Made by a program: the position numbers and the translations under genes
The notes under the pieces: generated by a model
Databases searched by the model: none
What the model saw: only the letters and a program-made list of their open reading frames with translations
Told to the model about the DNA's origin: nothing
Assembly: GCF_019393635.1 (NCBI RefSeq)
Contig: NC_057861.1
Coordinates: 741,820,732 to 741,884,731, forward strand
Length of the DNA stretch: 64,000 bases
Reading direction: 5' to 3'
Origin: Dromiciops gliroides
Lineage: Eukaryota > Chordata > Mammalia > Microbiotheria > Microbiotheriidae
Shown: positions 43,297-53,790 of the stretch, in pieces
How the letters are laid out: every line of letters begins with the position of its first letter
Numbering within the stretch: the stretch's first letter is position 1

Positions 43297-43434
43297 GTTT
43301 ATTTTTTTTTTTAATTTTTGCAGGGCAATGAGGGTTAAGTGACTTGCCCAGGGTCACACAGCTAGTGTGATTTGAACTCAGGTCCTCCTGAATCCAGGGC
43401 CGGAGCTTTAACCACTGTGCCACCTAGCTGCCCC
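43297..43434 (-). mobile_element. Short CORE-SINE, third of three in a row
   Basis: Inverted copy lacking about 20 bp between CORE and B box ('cacagctagtgtgatttgaac'). Confidence 0.88.
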
Positions 43435-43465
43435 TAGAAAGTTTGTATAATATAATGTATGTAAT

Positions 43466-44099
43466 ATAGATATCTAAATATAAATGATACAAATATATAA
43501 AAGGAAAATACTATTATATATTTATTGATAAGATAAAACCTGAAATTGACTTTCATTTTCTTCCATGTCTTGCTTTTAGCCTCTTAAATATTCGTTTGGA
43601 GCATCAACGGCAGAGATATTCTTAGGCCTTGTGAAAAACTGTAAGGGAGTTATATTAACTCCTCAGTCACTTGATATATGAGAGCAATGAAAAAAATCCC
43701 ACTAAATATAGATTGTATATGTGATATTTAAAGCTTTGGGGATGTTGCTTTGGTATAATTGTTTTAAGTGCTAGAAAAACCTGCCACTTTCCATGGAATA
43801 TTCCATAAAAAGTTTGGCAATGACAGAGCATAGAAGGGGGAAGAGGCTTAGCACCTGTAACAGCTTGATGAAAGCATTTAGTGGCGTGTATTTCTGGATG
43901 TTACATTGAGCTTATAAAAGCTATATTTTGTTACCCGTTAGAATGTCAAAATTCATGTCTGAGCTTCCGACATTAATTCCTCTATGTTCAGGGATGGAAA
44001 ATGTAAATTGAAATTGTTAGGCTTTTCTTTTTATGAGGAATAAATATGCTTCTCATAGAAGTCAATATTTTATTTTAAAATAATTCCCTCAAAGCCAAC
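43466..44099. other. Unique AT-rich sequence, no gene
   Basis: After an AT-rich stretch (43440-43520) about 550 bp carry no repeat signature. No exon-like ORF. Could be ordinary or regulatory. Confidence 0.35.
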
Positions 44100-44396
44100 T
44101 CTGGAATGAGCCATGCACTGTGGACGAATTCTGTACTGTGGAAAGGTTCATTTTCAACACACGCCCCCTTGTGGTCCGTTATTACTGAGGCTCCGTTAAA
44201 CAACACCCCTCTCCCAATTACTCAAATTCATAGCTTTGGAGTCACCCTAGACTCTTTCCTCACCTTCATTCACCATATCCGATCAGTTGGCAAGGCCTGT
44301 TCATTCTACTTCCATAACATCTTTTGCACCCCACCATCTTTTCTCTGTGCATGTGTCTGCCATCTTGTTTCAGGCCTTCATTAACTTTTTTTTTTT

Positions 44397-45305
44397 TATT
44401 GAATAGAATTTTATTTTCCAAAATATATGTAAAAACAAATTTTAACATCAATTTTTTAAAACTTTGTGTTCCAACTTCTCTTCTTCCCTCCATTCCCACC
44501 CCCTCCCACAAGAACTCAAGCAATTCAAAATAAGTTATACATGAGTAGTCATGGAAAACATTTCCACATTAGCTAGGCTGTGAGAGAAAACAATCAAAAA
44601 CCCCCAAAACTTCAGATTAAGGAATTGTCAAAGAGGGAAAAAAATTTTTTTTTAATGTGTTTCCATCCATTTTCAGATACTATCAGTTCTTTCTCTGTAT
44701 ATGGGTTGTAATTTTCATAAGTCCTTCAGAGTTATATTGGATCATTGCCTTGCTGAAAATAACCACATGATTCCCAGCAGATCATCTTACATTATTGCTG
44801 TTATTTTGTATACAGCACACTTGACTCTGCTTCAGTTCATGTAGGTCTCTGCTCATCATAACCTGCATATAGTACCTTAAACTTGACAAAGAATTTTCTT
44901 CATAATAGCCCAGCAAGGTAGGTACCATACATTTTGCCATTATAATCAATCATGATAACTGTTTCCCTCCATCCTATTCCCTTCCCATTATATTTACTCT
45001 ATTTTCTATCTTCTTTTAACCTATTCCTCCTCAAAAGTGTTTTACTTCTGACTGTCCCCTCCCCCACTCTGCACTCCCTTTTTTCACCCTTCCTTCCTTA
45101 TCCCCTTCCCCTCCTACTTTCCTGTAGGGTTAAATAGATTACGCCTCCCAACTGGGTATGAATGTTATTCCCTCCATGAGCCCACTCTGAAGAAATCAAG
45201 GTCTTTGAGCTAATTCTGTGTTCTAAATTTTTCTTCCTCCCTCCCTCAACCCTCCCTATGAAATCAAGCAATTCAATATGTCATACTTGTGTAGTAATAC
45301 AGAAT
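44397..45305 (-). mobile_element. L1/HAL1 3' sequences, antisense, in L2
   Basis: Begins with T12, then 'gaattttattttccaaaatatatgtaaaaac', 'ctcaagcaattcaaaataagttatacatgagtagtcatgg' (L1 3' end), then 44955-45215, the inverted HAL1-type 3' region ('tccctccatcctattcccttcccatta', 'cctactttcctgtagggtt'). 45216-45305 repeats an L1 3' end ('aatcaagcaattcaatatgtcatac'), so at least two pieces are joined. Candidate TSD CATTAACT at 44389-44396 and 45930-45937. Confidence 0.6.
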
Positions 45306-45929
45306 TTATGTTTTGTTCTTTGTGGGGCAGACAGGGTGGGGTGTCTTATGTCTGGAGCCGGATTTGGGCTTGGGGCCTCCTGGGTCCAGGGCTGGTACTT
45401 TGTCCACTGTGCCACCTAACTAACCCACAATGACATCTTTAAAATAGGGTTGGGGGGGGCAGCTAGGTGGCGCAGTGGATAAAGCACCGGCCCTGGATTC
45501 AGGAGTACCTGAGTTCAAATCCGGCCTCAGACACTTGACATGTACTAGCTGTGTGACTCTGGGCAAGTCACTTAACCCCCATAGTCCCGCAAAAAAAAAA
45601 AAATAGGGTTGAGGGGTAGGAGGAATAGACTGGGGGAGGGGGAAGGGGAGAGATGGTCTGGGGAGAGGTAGTTCACATGAAGGAAACAAGAAAAAAGTTT
45701 ATGGAGGGGAGGGGAAGAGGGGGAAGGAGATGGGGAGTGAGTGAACCTTAATATCATCAGAATTGGCTCAAAGAAGGACTAACATACATACTCAAGTAGG
45801 TATAGTAATATATTTTTTCCCTGAGGAAGAGGAGAAAGATAAGGGGGGAAGAGGGGAAAGAGGGAAGGGCAGATTGGGAGAGAGAGCAGTAAAAAGCAAA
45901 ACACTTTCGAGGAAGGTGAAGATGTTCTG
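45306..45929 (+). mobile_element. HAL1-like 3' region, sense, in L2
   Basis: Matches the HAL1 at 41525-42060: the SINE remnant (45322-45426), 'gtgaaccttaatatcatcagaattggctcaaag', 'aagggcagattgggagagagagcag'. Lies opposite in orientation to the copy at 44955-45215, giving an imperfect inverted repeat. Confidence 0.7.
45453..45599 (+). mobile_element. Short CORE-SINE with TSD
   Basis: Complete, little-diverged copy in the HAL1-like piece. TSD AAAATAGGGTTG at 45441-45452 and 45600-45611. Confidence 0.94.
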
Positions 45930-46578
45930 CATTAACTCTTTCTTACCTAGTCTAATATAATAGTCTCCTAATGAACCTGTTTTCTTTTGGCCCATTTTCC
46001 ACATGGATCCCAATTGATATTCCTAAAATACAGGTCTGATCATATCATTGCTAAAAAAAAAACTTCAATGGCTCTTTATTGCGTCTTAAGATAAACTATA
46101 AACTCTTTACCCTAACATTCATAACCACCAACAATCTGCTCCCCCAGCCTATGTTTTTAGTCTTATTTCATACCACTCCCCTTCATATCCTCTATGTTCC
46201 AGACAAATTGTACTGGCCAGTACTCCAGAATTTAACATGTGGCCTTCCACCTCTGTGCACTAGTCAAAGAAGAATGTGCCCACTCCTCACCTCCACCTTT
46301 CAGAATCCTCATTTTCCTGCAAGGTCAGCCAACATGCCACCTCTTCCAAGAAACTAATCTGATTCATGTGCACTCCATCCCTCTTCAAATTATTATGCAT
46401 TTGCTTACTTGCATACATGTGGTATCCTCCCTTCCCCCATTAGAATATAAACTCTTTGAAGGCAGGGAATGTGTAATTCCTGCTGTCATTTCTCCATTGT
46501 ACCTAGCATAGTGCTTTGTACTCCTATTTAGACCCAGCAGAGACCTTAAAGGCCATCTAAGTCTCCCCCTCATTTTAT

Positions 46579-46718
46579 TTTTTTTGTTTTGTTTTGTTTT
46601 TTGCAGGGCAATGGGGGTTAAGTGACTTGCCCAAGGTCACACAGCTAGTAAGTGTCAAGTGTCTGAGGCCGGATTTGAACTCAGGTCCTCCTGAATCCAC
46701 TGCGCCACCTAGCCGCCC
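46579..46718 (-). mobile_element. Short CORE-SINE with perfect 16-bp TSD
   Basis: Inverted copy, missing about 17 bp near the A box. TSD CTCCCCCTCATTTTAT at 46563-46578 and 46719-46734. Confidence 0.94.
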
Positions 46719-46734
46719 CTCCCCCTCATTTTAT

Positions 46735-46887
46735 CTAGCAGGGACTTAATGACTAATTTGTTTAATTGAATTGTATCCTAATTTTGTGATTTTTCTGGGG
46801 GAGAAAAAGTAGGCTCCCCTAAAGGACTTTCTGATTTCTTCTAAATAACCCAATGGTATTTTGCAGGCAATGTTCAAAGTTACTTTG
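46735..46887. other. No gene seen
   Basis: Short unassigned interval. Confidence 0.35.
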
Positions 46888-46901
46888 AAAAGTAAATCCT
46901 A

Positions 46902-46983
46902 GGGGCAGCTAGGACACTTAACACTTACTAGCTGTGTGACCCTGGGCAAGTCACTTAACCCCAGTTGCCTCACTTAAAAAAAA
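46902..46983 (+). mobile_element. Internally deleted CORE-SINE without A and B boxes
   Basis: Only the first 12 or so bases (GGGGCAGCTAGG) and the CORE plus tail from 'acacttaacacttactag' remain; about 65 bp with both promoter boxes are gone. TSD AAAAGTAAATCCTA, 14 of 14, at 46888-46901 and 46984-46997. Confidence 0.92.
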
Positions 46984-46997
46984 AAAAGTAAATCCTA

Positions 46998-47440
46998 ACA
47001 GCTGCCTGGTTGGCAAGAATACATTTTTACAACTAGATTTTTCAGGAAAATTTCACATTCATATGAATGTAGATAGGTTCAGGGAAGATTATGTATTAAA
47101 AGGAAGGCATTTTATTTTCATCTCTATATCCTCTAATCTATAAAAGGAAAATATTCTACCTTTTCAGTATAAACATTCCAACTGTCAAAAGGCAAGTAGT
47201 TGTATGCATGAACAAATTTAAGGCATATGAAAACATCCATGCCTCTTATCTAAAAATAAAATTCATTGCTCAGGTGCACTACCTGTTGAACTGCTATACG
47301 AGTTTCACAAAATGAGTATCTCTGCTGCTTTTTCCATTATGATACATAAACATTCACTATGTACAGATAAACTGAGTTCTTGGTAGTAATATAGTGCAAA
47401 AATCAAGGTTTATATTTGAATTTTTTGCTGACAAACATAC
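46998..47440. other. Unique sequence, no gene
   Basis: AT-rich, no repeat signature, no exon-like ORF. Confidence 0.35.
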
Positions 47441-47444
47441 ACAC

Positions 47445-48010
47445 CCATGCAGATGACTAAGTAATGCTTTGGCTGCATCCCACAAATTTTGGTCGATTGT
47501 TTCATTGCTGTCATTCTCTTTGATTAAATTACTGATTGTTTTTATTATTTGTTCTTTGACCTACTTATTCTTGAGGATTAAATTATTTTGTTTCCAATTA
47601 ATTTTAATCTCTCTTTCCATGGCCCCTTATTGAATATAATTTTTATACCTTATGATCTGAAAAATATGTATTTAGAAGCTTACTTTTCTAAATTTGGTTG
47701 TGAGATTTTTGTTTAGGTACCATATACCACTGAGGAAAAGGTATATTCCTTTATATTGCCATTCGATTTTCTCCAGAAGTCTATCATATCTAACTTTTCT
47801 AAGAAAATTCTATTCATCTCCTTAACTTCTTTCTTGTTTATTTCTTTGGTTAGATTTATCTAATTCTGAGAGGGGAAAGTTGAGGTCCCCCACTAGCATA
47901 GTTTTACTTTCTATTTTCTCCTGTAACTCACTTCTCTTTTTCTTAAGAGCTGACTGAGGTGAGTGTCTATTGGTCTCTTTTGCCTTGTTGGGTCTCCTAT
48001 GGCAATAAGT
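47445..48010 (-). mobile_element. L1 ORF2 5'-part fragment, antisense
   Basis: 'ttggctgcatcccacaaattttgg', 'tttgacctacttattcttgaggattaaattattttg', 'ccatataccactgaggaaaaggtatattc', 'agttgaggtcccccactagcatagttttac' match, inverted, the L1 region between endonuclease and reverse transcriptase. Confidence 0.7.
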
Positions 48011-48019
48011 GGTTACAAT

Positions 48020-48285
48020 AAATTGTTTACAATAGTTAGCATTTATATAGTGCTTTGAGGTTGGGAAAGCATTTTACATATGCTAACTCATTTGATCTTC
48101 ACAATAACCCTTCTATGTAGGTGCTATTATTATCCCCATTTTACAGGTGGGGAAATAGACACAGAGATGTTAAGGGACTTGCCCATGGTCACACAACTAG
48201 GGAGTATTTGATGTAGGATTTGAAGTCAGGTCTTCCTAACTTCAAGTGGGGCTCTACCCACTTAGTCACCTAGGTGCCTAGGTTT
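48020..48285 (-). mobile_element. MIR CORE-SINE
   Basis: Good inverted MIR: 'tagcatttatatagtgctttgaggttgggaaagcattttac', 'tgatcttcacaataaccc', 'attatccccattttacaggtggggaaa', 'ggacttgcccatggtcacac'. Confidence 0.85.
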
Positions 48286-48469
48286 ATTTAGTAAAGTCCT
48301 GCCTTCTTCCTTGTTCAAGGCCTTGACAGTGAATTTAGGTGTCCTACCATTGTTTCTCTAAGTGTTCTTCTGAGAGATAGTTGTAGGTATGTTAGACAAG
48401 AGATGTACTAGCTATGAACATCTGTAGTCTCTCCATTCTCAGAGACTATAGAAACAAAAGACCAATCCA

Positions 48470-48900
48470 ATCCAATAAGCATTTATCAAGCACCTACTGT
48501 ATGCCTGGATAAACTTAAGAAAAACTCCTGTCCTCAAGGAACTTAAAATCTAATTGGAGAGACAATATCTCAAAGAAGAAAAAAGCGGGGGGTAGGGGTA
48601 GAGCACATCTTGTTCCACGAAGCTTAAATCAGGCAGGGCAGCAGATGCTGGGTGGAGTGAGCTAAGAACACAGTGTCTGCCTTATATAAAGGAAGCAATG
48701 GGGAGAATCAAGTACTCTGACCTCTAGTCCTCAGGTCAGTGGGGAGAGGAGGCTGAGGGAGGGGATGTCAGTCAAGGCTTGAGTTAGCAACATGGTAAAG
48801 AGCTTATTCTGGGAGGGGCACAGGGAGGACTATGGATGCTAAATGGAGTCAATCAATAGGTGGTGGGTGTTGGCCAATCCTTGTTGAGTAGGTATAGGGT
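48470..48900 (-). mobile_element. L2-type LINE relic
   Basis: Inverted: 'gcatttatcaagcacctactgtatgcc', 'actcctgtcctcaaggaacttaaaatctaattgg'; the right part is faint. Confidence 0.5.
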
Positions 48901-48949
48901 AAAGCCTGTGACATCTTCCCTGGTCAAGCTGCACCTCTGTTCTGAGAAT

Positions 48950-51080
48950 GCCACACGTTCTGCTGTGTGTGATTTGAAATGTTCAGACTGTGGGTAGTAA
49001 GGTGTATTTATATCTTTCTGGAAGTCAGCCAAAGATCACACTTGTTTAAGTAGAGACCTTTCAAAGTCTCTGTTTTGGTCTAAAACGGATCCTGGCTAGA
49101 AGCCCATTTACTGAGGAAATGCTTTCACTACAACAACACAGCAGCAGCCCTGGAAGACTTTTAGTTCCCAGGGGGCTAGGCCTAGGCTTAACCTTTTTCA
49201 GTGGTCAGTCACCAGCAGAAGACAGCTGATGTCCTTCTTCTCTCCCTCCATTGACAGAAAGTCACTGCAGACAAAGTCTAAAGGTTGGCTGGTGTTTATA
49301 TTGTCCATGAATGGGGCACAAGTTGGCAATACTTCTCTTTGCAAACAATGAGTCATTTTTCTTACTTCTTAGCAAGGCCTGCAGCTGTTTGGGGCCAGTG
49401 ATATCTGTTCCTTCCTGGCTCTGGGGTTCTTTCTTGACTGATATGTCCAAAGACGTCACACAAAGCTTTCAAATGGGATGGGATTTGGGTAGTGCTAACT
49501 GCATCCTGGCACCCTTGCTAGGGCAGCTCTCTGTTGCACATCTCCAACTTCTGTCATCATCTCAGTGGCAGGACACCTTCAGGGGACTAGAATGGGAGTC
49601 CTTTAGAGTCCTAGTTTGTATCCCTTTTCACAGTTCCTCATGAGTGGGTCTTGTCACCCACTGTCTTTGAACAATAGAAGTAGAGAAGGGTGGCTCTCAG
49701 GTGGGAGTGGCAGCCTCCTCTGTAACACTATCTGCTCATAGTCCAGCTTCCGAGGGATCCCACATAGAGAGCCCTGGCTCCTCCCTTAGCTGGGTCATGT
49801 AGTCTATGGGACCCTTCCCTGGCAGGTAATTACATACAAGTCTCTAGCAAGCAGCATCTAACTAGGCACTGGTCAGCATGTCAGTGGACTGACCATCAGC
49901 TTTTGTGATTGCACTGTCTCTGCTCAGTCTTGGATCTTCTCAGTGATTCATGCTCCAAAGTAGAAAACTCTTGCTTATAGAGTGGGTGACAAATCTTGGC
50001 TGTCTCTCAGAACTCTGATGGCAACTGTGACTGCTTTCTGGGGATCATGCCTTGCTTGGTGCAAGGCTGCTTTCAAGCTTTCCAAGATGACACTGGTACA
50101 GGGCACAAAAGACTTGTGTTTTGGCCAGTAGTGGTGGTACGCACGAGGCAATTGACCAAGTCTTTTTTTTTTTTTTTTAGTGAGGCAATTGGGGTTAAGT
50201 GACTTGCCCAGGGTCACACAGCTAGTAAGTATCAAGTGTCTGAGGCCGGATTTGAACTCAGGTACTCCTGACTCCAGGGCCGGGGCTCTATCCACTGTGC
50301 CACCTAGCTGCCCCTGACCAAGTCTTTGAAAGTTTATTCACATCAGTCTATCCACTGGTCTCCAAAAGGCTTTGTAGTTTTTTTTAAGACAAATTGGGTT
50401 TTTTTTTTGTCCTGCTACCTCAGGTTTTCTTCAATCACATAAATACTAGTTAGGTCATTTGGTGATTTAGCAACAGAAATATAGTTCTTAACAAACTTGT
50501 GATTATAATTGCCAAATCCAAGAAACATACTTAAATCTCAAAGCTTCTGTAGATGGGGCCAAATCAGGAAGGGTTCTGTCTTCTTTGGGTTAGCCCTCAC
50601 TCACACCTTGCTGAGTTAGAAAATAACCCCACACTTGATAATGGTTCTGCAAAATTGGTGTTTATTCATTTTCCTGTAGCGGATCCTATACTTTTGGCAG
50701 TCTTCCCTCATGTTCTTCTAGAGTCTTCCCATCGTTCTCATTATTGTCTTGTTGACAATAATGTCAGCAAAGAGGACTGGTCCCATTTCTCCACTCCTGA
50801 CTCTTATAGCTGTGTATCCTGCCCTAATTTCCTTCCTGAATTCCAGTCCAATATTCCAGTAGGGCATCTTCAGCTGGGCACTTTTGAGGCATCTTGAAAA
50901 CAGAATCCACCATCTTTGCCACTAAACTCACTCCTCCAAACTTCACCACTTCAGAGGTTAAAATTACTTATCCAAAGGAAGAGGAAGAATAATGCATTGC
51001 CTGTGATGAGGAGTTTGTACAGAAACAGAGGAAGGGCAGTTTAACCCAGCTTGACCTTGGTGAATGGCTGACTCTTGTGG
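48950..51080 (-). mobile_element. Ty3/gypsy-type LTR retrotransposon fossil
   Basis: The minus strand carries, from right to left, remnants of a Ty3/gypsy pol: reverse transcriptase (around 50450-50950; KFVKNYISVAK near 50480), RNase H (around 49750-49900) and integrase core (around 49050-49310; LDFVCSDFLSMEG). Broken in many places, so inert. No LTRs recognised; gag not seen. Divergence suggests great age, like the MamGyp elements of mammals. A younger SINE sits in it at 50166. Confidence 0.7.
50166..50314 (-). mobile_element. Short CORE-SINE with perfect TSD
   Basis: Inverted full copy. TSD TGACCAAGTCTTT at 50153-50165 and 50315-50327. Confidence 0.95.
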
Positions 51081-51567
51081 GGGGTGTTTGAGTGTCCAGT
51101 CTTTCTTAGCAAGTACTGGTTCCCTCAACATGTCCCAGGAATAATGACGAAGTCATACTTTGCTGTTGAGTGTTTGAGTAACCAAAGGCCCCTACAGGGC
51201 CTGAAGCCACTGCCCTAACCTGCTTTTGCCTTGACAACACGCTGGAGAGGAGCAAGGAGGAGGAAGTGTGAATAATGAAAAGCAGGGGTTGGGGGGCACG
51301 AGGTCCCCTAATTCAATCATCCATGTCTAGATAGGCATTGGTAACTCCGCTCAAAGGCCTCAAGTGGCTCCCTACCGATTCAAGGAGAAAACACCAATAG
51401 CTCAGCTTGGGTATAAAACCCTGCACAGTCTGGCTTCCACCCACCTTTCCAGATTTACTTATATGACTTCCTTTCACCTACGCTCTGTTACAGCTAAGCA
51501 GACACTATTCCATCTTCCATTTCCCTTCGAACCCTCCCTCCTCACCTCAGCTTCATACAATCTCTGA

Positions 51568-51709
51568 TTTTTTTTTCCCCTGGGGCAATGGGGGTTAAGT
51601 GACTTGCCCGAGGTCACACAGCTAGTTCATGTGTCTGAATCAAATTTGAACTCAGGTCCTCCTGAATCCAGGGTTGGTGCTTTATCCACTGCACCACCTA
51701 GCTGCCCCC
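51568..51709 (-). mobile_element. Short CORE-SINE with TSD
   Basis: Inverted copy. TSD CAATCTCTGA at 51558-51567 and 51710-51719. Confidence 0.92.
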
Positions 51710-51854
51710 CAATCTCTGACTTCTTAGGTCAGAGACCATCTCCTACTGGAAGTCTTTCCTGATTCGTCCAGCCAGTACTCTCTCCCTCCAGAAATTACCT
51801 AGTGTTTACCTATATGCTGTTCTCCTCTTCCCACCCCAAGAGGAAGAAGCTGCT

Positions 51855-52045
51855 AAGAATTTTTAGCAAATATCTCATTTAATCCTCACAACAACCCAGC
51901 AAAGTAGGTGCTATCATTATCCCCATTTCACAGATAAGGAAACTGAGGCAAACAGAGGTTAAGTATCTTGTTAGTAAGTGTCTAAGGTCAGATTTAAACA
52001 CAAGTCTTCCTGACTCTAGCCCCAGACCTCTCTTCACTGTGACTC
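51855..52045 (-). mobile_element. MIR CORE-SINE nested in L2
   Basis: 'tctcatttaatcctcacaacaacccagcaaagtaggtgc', 'atttcacagataaggaaactgaggc', 'gtctaaggtcagatttaaacac'. Confidence 0.85.
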
Positions 52046-52129
52046 ATATTGATTCTCCAAAGCTGGGATTGTTTTGTTTTTGTCTTTGTATTTCCAGTGC
52101 CTAGTACACAGTAACAAATCTAAACCAAG

Positions 52130-52500
52130 AGTACAAAAATAGTGCCCACGATGATGTGCCAGAGTGTGCTTAGTGCTGGGGACACAATTAGTAGAAAGAA
52201 AGACAGCCCCTGCCCTCTGGCAGCTTAAAATCTAAAGGAGACAGGGGCAGCTAGGTGGCGCAGTGGATAGAGCACCGTCCCTGGATTCAGGAAGACCTGA
52301 GTTCAAATTTGACCTCAGACACTTGATACTTAACTAGCTGTGAGACCCTGGCAAGTCACTTTACCCTCATTGCCCCACCAAAAAAAAAAAAAAAGCCAAA
52401 CAAAATCTAAAGGAGACAACATACAACAAGGAGGCAGGAAAGCTGGTAGGACAGGGAAAGAGGAGGGACCCCGAGGGGTAAAGGAATAGCTGTGCTGGGG
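52130..52500 (-). mobile_element. L2-type LINE relic, SINE-interrupted
   Basis: Inverted: 'gtgccagagtgtgcttagtgctggggacac', 'gacagcccctgccctctggcagcttaaaatctaaaggag', resuming after the SINE with 'acatacaacaaggaggcagg'. Confidence 0.65.
52244..52401 (+). mobile_element. Short CORE-SINE with perfect 17-bp TSD
   Basis: Complete copy. TSD AAAATCTAAAGGAGACA at 52227-52243 and 52402-52418. Confidence 0.95.
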
Positions 52501-52554
52501 CATCTCGCCCTACAGCAGGGCAGCAGATGCAGCCAGAGTGAGGGGCCTCTTTCC

Positions 52555-52800
52555 ATAGATCATGCCATGTGAAATTTAGGGCTGTTTAGCCTGGAGAAGG
52601 TTTAGAATCACCGGGTCCTCACATGGGGCATCTAAAGTGCTGCTACATTTCCATTTGTCTTAATCTGTCCCCAGAGGGAAGAACTGGAGTGGAAGTTGAA
52701 AAGTTCAGGATAGACTTAAGGAAAATCTTCCCGATGATCTGTGCTGCCTAAGGGCAGAAGAGGCTGCAGATTCCACTATACAGTCTGGGAGGCTGCCCTG
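52555..52800 (+). mobile_element. CR1/L3-type LINE 3' relic
   Basis: 'ttagcctggagaaggtttagaatcacc', 'gaagaactggagtggaagttg', 'gatagacttaaggaaaatcttcccgatgatctgtgctgcc', 'gggaggctgccctggaggatcc'. Confidence 0.6.
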
Positions 52801-52824
52801 GAGGATCCTTGCTCAATGGATCAC

Positions 52825-53010
52825 CCATACAGATCTGGGAAGGGCCCCAGAAGCCACCTGGTCCAGTCCTCTCATTATACCTATGAGGAAACCTAGGCTC
52901 TGACAAGTTATGTAACTTGCTGGAAGCTGTGCAGGTAATAAAAGTGTCAGAGATGGGATCTGTGCCCAGGCCCTCAGGCTTTCTGGCTGCCCAGTGCTCT
53001 TTCTTCCCTC
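52825..53010 (-). mobile_element. MIR-like relic
   Basis: 'gaagggccccagaagccacctggtccag', 'cctatgaggaaacctaggctctgacaag', 'gtgtcagagatgggatctgtgcccagg'. Confidence 0.65.
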
Positions 53011-53114
53011 TGATCCTCATGGGCTGTCATCATTGGGGACTCTGCTCAAATGCCACCTGCCGTGGGAGGTCTGCCCTACCCTCTTTCCCCTGAGATGAAT
53101 TTCTGGCTATCGTG

Positions 53115-53165
53115 TAAACAGGGCATCCCAAAAGTCTTAGTACAATTTTAAGCTTTAAAAGCTAT
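53115..53165. mobile_element. Possible mariner-type DNA transposon end
   Basis: ACAGGGCATCCCAAAAGTCT followed by TAGTACAATTTTAAGC resembles the terminal repeat of mariner-like elements. No partner end or transposase seen, so this is weak. An L2 3' trace follows to about 53236. Confidence 0.3.
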
Positions 53166-53236
53166 TCCTTGCCTTGACTATCTTACAAGTACCTAGCTTT
53201 TTGCATGTTGTCTTCCATGTAAGACTGTGAGCTCCT

Positions 53237-53610
53237 TGATGAAGCCGATGGTTTAGAGAAGCCCGTGAAGACTTGTATGAACCGATGCAAAGTGAAGCGA
53301 GCTGGACCAGGAAATAGATTTACCTCTACAATAACAGCATTACCACAAAGATAATCAACCCTGAAAGACTTGGGACCTCTGACCAAGGCAATGAGCAATC
53401 ACAAGTCCAGAAGACTCATGATAAAAGACTACTCAGCTCCACATAGTCCCGGAGGGCAACGTTGTTTTGCTTTCAACCTGGCTAATGTGATTATTGGTTT
53501 TGTCTGACGTGCATTTGTAACAGGTTTTGTTTTTCTTGCTTTCCCAATGGGCTGGAGAGAAAAATGAGGAATTGAGAATAAAATAAAATTGAATTTTAAA
53601 AATTAAATGC
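53237..53610 (+). mobile_element. L1/HAL1-type 3' end
   Basis: 'gaagacttgtatgaaccgatgcaaagtgaagcgagctgg', 'aataacagcattaccacaaagataatc', 'atgaggaattgagaataaaataaaattg', in sense orientation and 5'-truncated. Confidence 0.7.
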
Positions 53611-53644
53611 CTTCTTGGTTGACTCTCTCCCGACCTATTCCGGT

Positions 53645-53790
53645 ACGCTTGGGCTGGACGATTTCGGAGCTGACATTTACAAACATGACCTCATTTGCAC
53701 CCCACCCTCCCAGGCAGATTGCTTAGGGGATTACCCATTACACGGATGGGAAAACTGAAGGTCAGAGACTTCAAGTGAGCTTTGCAGGAT
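53645..53790 (-). mobile_element. MIR relic
   Basis: 'gctgacatttacaaacatgacctcatttgc', 'acccattacacggatgggaaaactgaaggtcagag'. Confidence 0.55.

Larger units (their letters stand above)
38190..43465 (-). mobile_element. Long antisense L1, split by HAL1 and SINEs
   Basis: Inverted L1 from its 3' end at about 38190 upward through ORF2: 'gatattgctggatcaaagggtatgaacag', 'attgctctccagaatgattg', 'cttcatcaacaatgcattagtg', 'tcatatcctttgactatc'. Breaks off at 39905 and resumes at 42662 after the HAL1, ending near 43465. Not coding: many stops. Net L1 length after removing nested elements is roughly 2 kb. Confidence 0.8.
44100..46525 (+). mobile_element. L2-type LINE split by a 1.5-kb L1/HAL1 block
   Basis: Sense L2: left half 'tagctttggagtcaccctagactctttcctcacc', 'ccgatcagttggcaaggcctgttc', 'ttgtttcaggccttcattaact'; right half from 45930 'cctagtctaatataatagtctcctaatgaacctg', 'caggtctgatcatatcattgc', 'caatctgctcccccagcctatg', 'tagaatataaactctttgaaggcagg', 'cctagcatagtgctttgta'. 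The halves join in L2 order. ORFs here are shadows. Confidence 0.75.
51345..52120 (+). mobile_element. L2-type LINE 3' end with nested SINE and MIR
   Basis: 'ctcaagtggctccctaccgattcaaggag', 'ccctgcacagtctggcttccacccacctttccag', then 'actggaagtctttcctgattcg' and, after the MIR, 'ttgtctttgtatttccagtgcctagtacacagtaac'. Confidence 0.7.

Noticed and set aside
44397-45929. Simple twin-primed L1 inversion
   Set aside because: The two arms overlap in element coordinates and an extra 3' piece is present, which one twin-priming event does not give.
48950-51080. A domesticated Ty3/gypsy gene
   Set aside because: The region is broken many times and no long frame spans a domain.
53115-53165. A complete mariner transposon
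   Set aside because: Only one terminal-repeat-like end is seen; no second end or transposase sequence follows.
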